A DNA stretch of 64,000 nucleotides from Parasitella parasitica (lineage: Eukaryota; Mucoromycota; Mucoromycetes; Mucorales; Mucoraceae): assembly GCA_025201805.1 (NCBI GenBank), contig MU619384.1, forward strand, positions 1 through 64,000, in the 5' to 3' direction. Each line of letters opens with the position of its first letter. The first letter of the stretch is position 1. Positions 1-12,527 of the stretch are shown here, in pieces. The position numbers and the translations under genes are program-made. The notes beneath the pieces are model-generated. The model had not been told where the DNA came from. It saw nothing but the letters and a program-made list of their open reading frames with translations, and did no database searches.

Positions 1-3000
1 TTGTATACAATGACAAGAAATAAGCTATTAATGTACAATAGAACATGTAATAAACTTGGTATTACATACCAAGTTCAATGTTTAACCATGATGACAAATA
101 GTGTTACAATAGATATAATCTTCTAGTATAAAAAGATTTTTCTTATCAATAAAGTCATTAGTTTTTGTGTCTGATTTTATTTTCATAAAGTTATACATTT
201 TTTGAGCAGATCAAATTTATATATCCCCTGCGCATAACAAATAATACAATGTAATTTAATCTTTGCATATTAAGATAGAGCACCAGTTCTTGTATCAGTT
301 TGTTTTATTATGCATGGAGACTTTGTCATGAATTTGGCATCAAATATATGCAATGAAAAAAATTACAAAATGTTTTTTTTTGACAAACTGAACGATTTAG
401 AACAAAAAATGCACTTGCTTTTTTAAATTCAGCTGCGTGCTCAATCAAAGGCTTTGAAGGTATAGCTGATAACTATATATACCATGATATATCAGTATGG
501 AATCATCTCTTTTCCAGAAATCAGTAGTAAAAGATAGATCAGAATCTCTATATTCTGAATACAATACCAAAAAAAAACACAAAATACGTTATAACCGTGT
601 AATATCTTCAAAATAATACTGATGTATGTCGCAAATTTCTCAATTTCGCATATTTGTTTTAAGCAGTGTAGAGATACGAGAAACAACCCATATATCAATT
701 GTAATACACCATTCGAATGCTACAATGCATTCAAACTCGGCTGCCATAAGTAAAAATCTAGATCAGAACAATGAGACTTGATATAACTGTTTTTCCCCTT
801 TTTTCCTCTTTTCATCAAGACTTTAGATTGAAATAACTTTTCATCCAAACAACCGATTTTCAAAACATAAAAGATATTCTATTCAACAACATCAAGTTTA
901 CTTATCACATAGCTTTGGTGCACCAGATTATAGTTTTTCCCCTAGTTTAGCCACTTTATATTGTTTGCTGTATTGCATGCATTTACTGTTTACGCAAAAA
1001 TACGGTCACTGTTAGGCGTAATAAAAAATTGGCAACTCACCCCCCCCTTCTTTTTATGCTGCTTCTCTACTTCTACTACGCTATTATGTTACTATTATAT
1101 ACTCTTATCTTTGATTATCTACGATGCAAACGCATGCACCTTTGTGTTCATTATTGCTGGTATTATACGTTATTCCTCTTTGATTGTGCGAAAGTCGAGT
1201 TTTTTCTTTAAAAACAGTAAATATTACCCACGTTTTCTAAAAGACGCTTACTAACACTCTCATACGCGTTTTTTATAGAATCTATCACAAGAAAACGATC
1301 TACAGAATGGCGTGTTCCTAGTGCAGTGGTTCATTCAGGTATTATCATTTTTTATCATGTTTTCGTAAGACCTTTTTTACTAAATGAAAAATCTTTTTTG
1401 TTCTACTTTTGTAGTTTGGTTCTCTCTTCATGTCAAGTGGATGGCCTATCATTGAAACTTGACATTAGGTTTTTATCCGGGTCATACAGAAGCATGTAGG
1501 CTGTTTCTACTCATTGACTGTGCTTACCCTAGCAGTTCTTGAGATGGGCCATTTTATTCGAAGCTGTGAAGTGTGGTAAGGCATTTTTCGGCTATTTAGG
1601 GGGGGTATTCATTGAAATTTTACCAATTTCTATTTTTGGTCAAATTTTAAGCTCCGCCCTACATCAAAACAGGGGGAAACCCTGTTTTTTTGTTTTTAGA
1701 ATTTAGGTGTTTACTTAGCCAAATTAATCGTGATTTTATGAGAAAAACAAAAACAAAAATAAAAAATAAAAAAAAATAAACAGAATTAAAAAATACATAA
1801 CCGTCTTCCCACTTTATTTGAACATAAGCAATGAGCATTGATGTGTCAATTTCCCAACCGGAAGTCAAACTCAAGTAAACTCAATCCTGAACACAATTTA
1901 GGAACATATCCCAAAGGATCATGTTCCTTATTTATAACTCAACATGACATGTTCATGGACAATAGATACAATCTATCGTTCCATTCTCTAAATCACACCA
2001 TGTCTCACACTTGTATCTTATCCTCCCATCAGTCTAGTTAGATTCACTAGTATATAAACCATCATTTTTTCCATGTAGTAAACGAGATCTTTACCTGATT
2101 AATTCACAACCGTTTTATTTGAATTATTTCTCGTTCTGATAAATCAGCATCTCAGCTATTGATTCATGTTGAGACATACACAGGTTACCTATTAGGATTA
2201 TGTTTTACTCCTCAATTGAAAACAGGAGGTGCGATCTCAGCCGTGTGTTTACATTTGAGCTGAAACAGATTCAGAACTTTCTCATTGCTAGATATCTCAA
2301 GACAGTAATAAAAATAACAAATTTGCATACTAAGTGTTCGATGATGTTAAAAGAATTCTGTATCTAAACAACATAAAGATTACAAGACTATACAAACACT
2401 TTTTTTTATATTATCAATTATTAAATATTCAAAAAACACCTTTTTTGATAGTATTTAAATGGAAGCGAATATATTTTGAAGAAATCAAACCCTCTCAACT
2501 TGACCACATGATTCATCATGCCAAGACCTATACATCAACTACTTATTCGCAACTGTAGCTTTATTATTTCAGCTAAAAACTAAAGAACTTGTCTTGACCA
2601 AAACCAATCGGCGACATCAAGTCCCTATGTTTATAGGGCCATTCAAAAGGGTATAAAAAATCAATTCTGTTTTTCGTGATTATAAATTGATGTTTTTTTT
2701 TTGACCGAATATAAACCATTCGATAGCTATTTTATAGCCTTATTTTCGCACCGCAAAAGTATATCTTAAGCATCTCTTTGTCGCTTTATTAGCTCTGAAA
2801 AGAAATAAAGCCTCTACCAAAAAAACAGTGAAAATAAATATCTATATTTTTCCCGTATCCATTTGAAACCTGCACATCTAATAGAGAACTATACCAGAAA
2901 TATGATTTAATAATTTACTCAAGTGTTTTAATGGATTGTTGAGAAACTGGCCTGCAAACTTTGCAAAAGTAGATAGATGGCTGAAGTATGTCGAATTTGG

Positions 3001-3898
3001 GGGCGTCACCAAGACATATTTGAAACCAATGGGCGCGCCAAAACTTGCTTTGCAAGTTTACTTTGGTCACCTTTGGGATTTAGTCCCTGTTGTAAAGCCA
3101 TATGCTCTGAAATCAGCAAAAATGTATTCGGCCCTCTATTGGTTATTTCTGGAAATCTTTCAGTGCTGACTTTTGCTGATTTTTACTTTTATCTGCACAA
3201 TAAAGGACAATGGCAAATCTGGCAAAATCAGAAATAATAAGCAATACATCTATTTCTCGAGTGTTTTATAAGAATGAAAAAATGCTGCAGATTTTACAGT
3301 TTGGACGCAGTCGCATGCAATTTTTTTTTTAATATCTATTCAATATAATATCATGTTGGTAATAATGTCTTGCTACGATCTTTGATGAAGAGAATAAATG
3401 CGTAAAGATAAAGCATATGCAAAATTTTCAGTGCATGTTATTGTTAAACAGAACCACTTTTTATTTTACTGTTGTCATAATCTTGGCAAATATGTACTTA
3501 CATTTTCAATACCTCAGGCATCAGGCATCAGGCAATAGTAATATGTTTACTATTGGGTTTAGAAGTTCTACTACTCTATGGTCTCCATGCATCGAATTTC
3601 GCCATTTTAAGCCATTCAGGAGCATAATAATTCCTTGAAACCCCTACTTTTTTTTTTTTTTTTTTTTTTTTGTAAGGAATGATAGAACGCGCACAAAAGC
3701 GTCGCAGACTTTCATCAACTTGAAATGAACCGATTATTTCTTTTCCAGCATTTATTAGCTTGTAGTGCCAAAGCTTGTGTTATGCAAATAAAGATGAAAA
3801 AAAAAGACTTGAAAATAGGCAGGCATATATAGTATTTCACAATAGATTAACGAATTTATTTAAATAATCATGTATTTGAAAAGTAAAATAGTAATTTT
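1..3898. other. AT-rich gene-poor region
   Basis: No open frame here shows family motifs, coding-like composition or convincing splice structure. What can be seen is local structure only: a hairpin at 1666-1688 (9-bp arms AAAACAGGG/CCCTGTTTT), a perfect 8-bp hairpin at about 3041-3059 (AAACTTGC/GCAAGTTT), a pair of 12-bp inverted copies of AAATCAGCAAAA at about 3111 and 3172, a short tandem CATCAGG run near 3521-3535 and a T run at 3648-3671. It may hold decayed repeats or regulatory DNA, but nothing can be named. Confidence 0.6.
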
Positions 3899-5605
<1,707 letters not shown>

Positions 5606-5905
5606 ATCTTGGTTTTTTGCTCTTATTGGAGAAGCACAAAGAAAGAGAAATAAAAAAAAATGAAGGAAAAAAAAGAAAAGACAAACAAACAATGTTTATG
5701 AGATCCATATTTTAAGGAGAGGCTGTATTAAAAGTTGGCTTGCAAGCAGTTGTAGGGAAGATTAGAGGCAACATTACACAAGAGAACCTTGTTTTACAAA
5801 CTCCATTGACGCTTTTGGCCATATACAATAAAAACGGGGTTTTCCTTATGCGCATAAACCAGCTATTGTTTACATATGCCTTTTTTACCTTTTTACCACA
5901 TCGAT
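5606..5905. promoter_or_regulatory. Shared divergent upstream region
   Basis: This 300-base stretch separates the start codons of the YANK kinase (-) and the VRL1-like gene (+), so it must carry promoter elements of both. It contains A-rich runs near 5640-5680, but no specific factor site can be assigned by eye. Confidence 0.4.
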
Positions 5906-8900
5906 ATGCTGAAATCTATCTTGAACGATGTTCAATTAAGCAGCAAAACCGTATTCTCCATAGTTCTTCTGCCTCCTGTGGAAGCCAGTCCTTGTCCTCC
6001 AGACAGAAGCTACTTAGGTAGGGGCTTGATGTTTGTTAATTGTTTCCGAAAATTTGTTTTTTTTTAACTCACATTTGTAGAAAGCCATGTAATTCATGTG
6101 CCATGGGGCTCTTCATTGACAGGCTCAACAAATGCCCGACTAAAGCTGCTGCAGAAAGACACCCAAGCCGATTATGATAAAAATGCGCAACTAATGCTAT
6201 CCGTAAATGGCACAGTCTACGAAACAGCCAGCGGGTATGTCTGCTGCAATAAGCGAAAAGCAAAGATCGTCCATTCAGAGATACTATATACACTACCCGG
6301 GAATCCAACTTGTGGCACGCACTTGATCCTCTACATGGATCAGCCTATCATCGATTGCGTATCTCCAGAGAACAGGCCGTTGGTATGTCCATACAGCCAT
6401 ATAGTATCATTATGTGGTCATAACCTGTGACTCTGCGGTTATTCATCATGTACTCTTTGTTTCTTTTTTAGGTGCAGCAAAAGCACCAGCAGCAAAATCA
6501 TTTGAGGTAAAGACCTTGTACCTTGATTTTCCTTTTTTTTTTTCTTCTTCTTCGTCTTCTTCTTTTCTCTTGTGTTCTCATTTCTTCTTTATACAAAAAA
6601 AAAAACCCCCCATATACAACAGCTTCAGGGACATGATTCTAAAGGTACTTCCAGCAACTAGCAGCAATGAGGTAATTCGCAAGATAGACATGTTGGTTTT
6701 GAAGTTTTGTGATACTTCGGTTCGCTGTGATTCGCTTCAAAGTTTACATGATTGCATGGACGAAATTCTGTACGAAGGCTATGATGTGAGTTGCCAAGAG
6801 CCAGTTGATAAATTCATGTAGCACTAGTTGATAGAATTAGCTTATAGAAAGTCTTGATTCGAACGTACTAGCCAATGCATTCACCGACCTGGACATGGAT
6901 AATCTGTGCGGCGCCTTTGAAAGGTATGTGTTTACACATGTATTGCGACGCTGTTTGTTGCTGACGACAACGATACACGTTTATAGCTACTTTATGGATC
7001 TGACATACGATGCAGCATTCTTTCAGATCACCCAATTCTTGCTGCCACAAGATAAAACAACAACATCAGCATTGGATGACATGGAACACTTGGATTTCTC
7101 GCAAATTGCATTACCAGCCGCCGTCACAGATCCACGCAAAAGAGTCCGCAATGCCATTGCACACTTTGAGAGAATTGGGTCGTTTCGTACGCCAGCAGAG
7201 AAACTAGACTGTCTGCTAAACACAGTATCCGAATTGACACAAGACAGCGATTCAGATTCCCTTATACCCTTACTACTAATGACACTGATCCGAAGCAAAG
7301 TGCCTCACCTTACCGCTAATTTGATCTACATGAGAGTACGTTCATCGCACAGCAACTGCTGATACACGCACTGACTTGTAATTTTAGGACTATACCTTTG
7401 AGCGGAACATCAAGACTGGAAAATACGGCTATGCTCTAAGCACGTTTGAAGGCGTCCTGGAGTATATTCTCGATGCACATCCGTATTTGTCAAAATTATC
7501 AAAACAGAATGCTGACTTTTGGTCATGTATCAGGGCCAGTGACATTGAGCGTTTTCGACATTGTATCTGTGTTGATGACGATGCAGCTGATATGCGCGAT
7601 GTGGACGGCAACAATGCACTCATGATAGCATGCTTTCATGGACAAACAGCGATTGCAGCAGAGTTCTTGCTCCTTCGGCCATCCCAAGCAGTGAAAAACG
7701 ACCAAAACATGACGCCGTTGATGGCTGCAATTCAGAGCAAATCCACCTCCACAATTCACTTGCTGCTAGAGCACTACTCGGCAGCTGATCAAGCGCCTCT
7801 GCTGGACACCGTTGATTGCTTTGGAAATACGGCAGCTTTGTATGCTAGCGGCACAAACGACTTGCATGTCTTGCAAGCACTGATGCAGCAGCATCATCAT
7901 CATCATCATCACCCACAGCTGCTGGATCAAATAAACCGCAAAACAGGAGACACAGCGCTTCATATGGCTGCACGACATGGAAGTTCGATGGATTTTATCA
8001 TGCTGATCATGCAGCATGTTACACACCCCAACATGACTAGAAAGAAGAATCACAAGGGAGAAACCTTTTACCATTTGTGCAGAAACTTGGAATATATACA
8101 ACACGATTTGCGCTACAATCCAAGTATAGCCAAGGTGCTCCTGGATCAGGTCGACAATTTGGGCCGAACACCGCTCATGACATGGGCAGCAAAGGGCCGC
8201 CTAGACCTTGTGGAGACGCTGATTCCCTACACAAGAGATTTCTCCAGAGTCGACAGCGATGGAAGAACGGTACTTCATTTAATAGCTTTGCATTTGAGCC
8301 GAAATCTGGTATTTGGAAAGACTGATTTGGCATGCATTATCAAAAAGATAAGACATGTTGTCAATGTTCGTGATTGGTGTCACGGTAATACAGCCTTGCA
8401 TGTAGCTGCACAAACATCGACACTTGCATCCACGCACAACGTATCCAACGCAGTGGCATTTATCAAGGCATTGGTGGAGCACGGCGCTGCGATAGATGCT
8501 GTGAATCTGTGCGATGAGCATCCAGTGAATCTGTGCAGGATTCCAGAGTTGACGGCCTGTTTTGATGGTAAGTCCATGTCATTTTGCGTTTTGTTGCCTT
8601 GTCGTTGCTGCTAATTAGCTATGACTAGAGTTGCATTTGAAGGTCGAGCCATGCTCTTCTTTCACTATAAAGGGTGGCGGCAATCATCAATATGCATGGG
8701 CAGTAACTAGAGGATTCGTACAGCAAAACAGCAAAGATCAAAGCTCAGAGGTGGCGTACCTGATAAAAAGTGGACAGGTATTTATACACTCAAAAGAGAG
8801 AGAGAGAGAGGGGGGGGGGGGGGGGGGGGGGGGAAGGGGGAGGGAAAGCACTTGGCTTATATGTTGACATAATATAAATATATTGTAGATCGGTAAGCCT

Positions 8901-10191
8901 CACACGATGCGCCTTGTCAGCAGAAAAATCCAAGATTTCCTCTTTTTACGCAAAGAGCTCCTGTACGAGATGCCCGAGCTATTTCTGCCTACGTTCAGTC
9001 AGCTTTACAACCCAAGCAACATTGATCTACACCCACCGCCGCTAGTCCTTTTGGATGTCACCTTGACAAGATTGCAATCGTTTATGGATTGGCTTCAATA
9101 CCATCCCATTTTAAGGAACCATGATCTGGTCATGATGTTTGTTCGATCGTCTTGCGATTTGCAAAAATCAGTGATTCGAGATAACTCGTTTTCAAGGAGA
9201 AAGCTCATGCTGGAAAAGATCAAGGACATCCCACTTGGCACCGCGAGCATGATGAGTAGCAAAGAAGAGGAGTACTTTTTCAAGTATGCGCAAGAAACCA
9301 TCATGCCCTTGAAAGAGCACTTTTTAAACGTGGTGTTGACGGGGAGAAATCTGCAGCGTGCGGGATTGGGTAAGTTGGTATTTGTAAAACCAGATGAACA
9401 GAAGCTCAAGATTGTTCAATTCGGAATAACGTGTTGTTATAGAATTGGAGCGAAATACGATGCGGGTGGCACAAGATATCTTTGCGGCCTCATCTTGTTT
9501 AGAGGCATCCGAAATGTTTACCTGTAACACACTCGCTATAGAGACGATGAGAGTTTGTGCTTATGTAGCATTTGAAAAGAGCGTAAGTTGAGCTTTTTTT
9601 TTCGCTGTATATATATGTATATATATGTGTGATGTACTCATGTTTGACTAGTATGTGTCTCCTTGGTTGCAACTTGTTCAAGTGAATCAAATGGCGTACG
9701 CCATGATTGATGGTATAGTGGTAAGTTTTTTTTGTGGTAGCTTTTTCATTGGTACACTTTGATATCTCAACATTACACACACATGCACACATATGACATA
9801 TAAATAGCTATCTTTGCAAAGGCCTTTTGATTTGATAAGCCAGAGATGTGCGCTGCGACAAGATATTGAACTGCAGAAAGAAGTGCTACGGAAATCAAAG
9901 GCCTGGCACAGCCTCTTCTCGCCCAAAGAGAAAAAGAAGCGCATCGAAGAGAGCAAAGAAAAAGTGATACAAAACATGAACAACCTCAATCATATAGATG
10001 GCCAAATTAACGAAGCACATCGCTTGATCTCGGACGAATTGGCTCACTTCCAGAATGTCCACCCTAGACGGATGATCAGGACGCTGCGACGATTCGCAAA
10101 GGCAACGCTGCACATGGAAAGACAAAAACTAGCGGTGCTGGTGCATGACTTGAGCAATTACGAGCAAAAGCCGTTGCCACCATTACCATAG
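5906..10191 (+). CDS. VRL1: VRL1/VARP-like VPS9-ankyrin-PX-BAR endosomal protein
   Basis: Twelve exons: 5906-6017, 6081-6382, 6472-6506, 6623-6785, 6841-6923, 6987-7335, 7388-8567, 8629-8777, 8889-9369, 9443-9582, 9652-9720, 9808-10191; 1148 residues. Around residues 220-375 lies a VPS9 domain, the exchange-factor fold for Rab5-type GTPases, with the conserved Asp region (DSDSLIPLLLM) and Tyr region (GKYGYALSTFEG, Tyr363). Ankyrin repeats fill about 395-740 and carry a histidine tract in one loop. A PX-like segment follows (about 742-860), then a helical, charged C-terminus (about 900-1148) resembling a BAR domain. This order matches yeast Vrl1 of the VINE sorting-nexin complex on endosomes. 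The start at 5906 is the second Met of its frame, so a start 10 codons upstream is possible. Confidence 0.87.
8795..8833 (+). repeat. (GA)n followed by a 24-base G run, intronic
   Basis: A GA repeat (8795-8810) runs into an unbroken run of 24 G (8810-8833), followed by AAGGGGGAGGG. It lies inside intron 8 of the VRL1-like gene on the coding strand and could form G-quadruplexes in DNA or pre-mRNA. Confidence 0.9.
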
Positions 10192-10508
10192 TAAGAGAAT
10201 AAATTGCGATGTAATTTACAGTCTGTGCAATATGAGTTTTTTTTTTTTTTTTTTTTTTAAGGAGAGGGAAAAAAAACTCGTTTGTTTATATTGTGTATTC
10301 AAATGAAATATGACATGGTTGAGGCTTGTTTCCTAAAGTGTAAACGCTGGTTGCACACTTTACTCCTTAATTTCTCTTGTGTGCTGATGTCTCTATAAAT
10401 TGGTAACGTTGTCAATGAATCCTTGCGATTGCTGTTTTCTCTTTTCTTTTTTTTTTTTCTTTTTTTCCCCCTCCTCCCCTTCAATCTTAACACCTTTTCT
10501 TTTTCACC
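10192..10508. other. Intergenic: VRL1-like 3' end and G alpha promoter
   Basis: An AATAAA-like signal lies just after the VRL1-like stop (10197-10203). A T run near 10235-10258 and a pyrimidine-rich stretch (10436-10504) directly before the G alpha ATG follow; such CT-rich leaders are common at strongly expressed fungal genes. No other gene is seen. Confidence 0.5.
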
Positions 10509-11641
10509 ATGGGCTGCTGTCAATCAATCGAGCAAGTTGAGGAGAAGCAAAGAAACCAAGAAATCGATGCGCAAATTAAAAGAGACCGAGTCAATCTTCG
10601 AAAAGAAATCAAAATGCTGCTTTTGGGCGCTGGTGAGTCCGGCAAATCCACCATCCTAAAGCAGATGAAGTTGATCCATGACGGCGGATACACGCCTGAA
10701 GAAAGAGAAAGCTTCAAAGAAGTCATTTTCAGCAACACAATGCAGTCTATGCGCGTTACGCTGGAAGCCATGGATAACCTTGGCATCAGCTTTCAGAGCA
10801 TCGAGAACGAAGGACACAAACGACTGGTCATGGAGGCTCCACCTCAGATAGACTATTTGGGACATGAGCTGGTGGAGGCCATCGCTTCCCTGTGGGACGA
10901 TCAAGGCGTTCAAGACTGCGTACAGAGATCCAATGAATTCCAGCTAAATGATTCTGCACGATAGTAAGTGGATAATTTACTGCAAAAAAAAAAAGCGTAC
11001 TTACTCTATGGGGGGGGGTTTTTTTTTTATCGCATAGCTACTTTGATTCAATCCTCCGCATTGGTCACTCGAATTACATGCCTAGCGACCAAGACGTCTT
11101 GCGCTCACGTGTGAAATCAACTGGTATTACAGAAACCACCTTTGTTATCGATTCCTTGACATACCGCATGTTTGATGTGGGTGGACAACGTTCTGAGCGT
11201 AAGAAATGGATCCACTGCTTTGAAAACGTTACTGCCCTGGTGTTCTTGGTAGCAATTTCAGAGTACGACCAAGTGCTGTTTGAAGACGAAAGTGTAAACC
11301 GCTTGCAAGAGTCACTGACCCTGTTCGACTCGATCTGCAATTCCAGATGGTTCATAAAGACCTCCATCATCCTGTTTCTCAACAAGATTGACCTGTTTGC
11401 TGAGAAACTTCCTAGGAGCCCCTTGGGCCAGTTCTTCAGCGACTACAAGGGCGGTGACAACTACGATGCCGCCTGTCAATATCTTTTGCAGAAATTCATT
11501 ACGCTGAACACCAGAGCAGACACAAAGCAGATCTACACCCACCTTACCTGCGCGACAGAGACCAAGCAGATCAAGTTCGTCATGAATGCTGTCAACGACA
11601 TTGTTGTTCACGATAATTTACGTAATGTGGGTCTTTTGTAA
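10509..11641 (+). CDS. Heterotrimeric G-protein alpha subunit
   Basis: Two exons: 10509-10963 and 11038-11641; 352 residues. It starts MGCC (N-myristoylation plus palmitoylation). All nucleotide motifs are present: G1 GAGESGKST (40-48), switch I RVKSTG with the catalytic Arg176 and Mg-binding Thr180, G3 DVGGQ with Gln202, G4 NKID and G5 TCAT. It should act at the plasma membrane downstream of GPCRs, controlling cAMP or MAP-kinase signalling. It ends NVGLL, so the cysteine four residues from the end, the pertussis-toxin site of the Gi group, is replaced by Val. The body is closest to the fungal Gi-like class; the subgroup cannot be fixed without a tree. The start is certain, being the acylated N-terminus after a CT-rich leader. 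Confidence 0.95.
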
Positions 11642-12444
11642 AAACACACATTCATCTCTTTTTCTCTTTCTCTTCTTTCTCTCTCTCTCTCTCTCTCTCT
11701 CTATTCTGTTCATATCGCACGTATATCTTATTTTGTAACATATCCTTCTTCCTCCTTCACCCCTCCTCCTTTCGCCTCCCTTTCTTCTTCTTCTGGACAT
11801 TAAACTATACTACTATTACTTATTATTCTCTTCCCCCTTTGCTTCCTCTTCTTCCTCCTCCTCTTCCTTGGGCCTCGAAAATACAAAAAAGAAATAAAAT
11901 TTGCCTTTTTTCTTAATTCGATACTTTACTCACGTTGTCTTACTTTGCTAATTGGATACAAAGATCTCCATCATTACATTGGACTGTCTTGTGTAGCACA
12001 AACCTTCCCCCCCTCCCTTAAACATGATTAGCCAAAATAGCTTAAACTCCAAGCAATTCGATTACAAACAAACAAAACAAAAAGAAAAAAAAAAAAAAAA
12101 TTGAAGAAAAGATTGACATTGCGCAAATACAATGGCAAAATGCAATGCCCTTGCAAACCCGCAATTCGTTGAGTTATTGTGATATTGTAAAAAAAAAGAA
12201 AAAAAAAAAAAAAACAGAGGCATGAATCTTGCATACTAAACTGTGAATACAATTTATCGAAATGTGTTAATTTTGGACGGGAGCTCATTCATATATTCTT
12301 CAACAACAATTCCAGGGGCGTTGCTTGAATACCAACAAAATTTATTACAATTACCAGATCAATAAAATGCATTTATTCACAGTTACACCTGTAATACAAT
12401 GATGTTGTTTAAACCGGTATTTCTATCCGAGCAAGAAGAAAAAG

Positions 12445-12504
<60 letters not shown>

Positions 12505-12527
12505 AAAAAAAGCCAATATAAAGATTG
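11642..12527. other. Intergenic, convergent 3' regions with homopolymers
   Basis: Holds the 3' regions of the G alpha (+) and Rap-GAP (-) genes. A CT repeat (about 11679-11702) follows the G alpha stop, then pyrimidine-rich DNA, several A runs (12081-12101, 12188-12214) and the 58-base A run listed separately. Open frames here are translated homopolymers. Confidence 0.6.
12445..12502 (+). repeat. 58-base poly(A) tract
   Basis: Uninterrupted A run, bordered by short GA-containing A stretches, just downstream of the Rap-GAP gene. Exact length is uncertain because such runs are hard to sequence. Confidence 0.9.

Noticed and set aside
1666..1688. Hairpin followed by a T run, like a bacterial terminator
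   Set aside because: The window is eukaryotic with Pol II genes; no gene ends here, so it is not called a terminator.
2936..3237. Overlapping plus-strand frames with fair length
   Set aside because: Two frames overlap, neither shows motifs or splice sites, and the stretch contains local inverted repeats that could explain its composition.
7023..7298. Minus-strand frames within the VRL1-like gene
   Set aside because: Shadows of a well-supported plus-strand gene.
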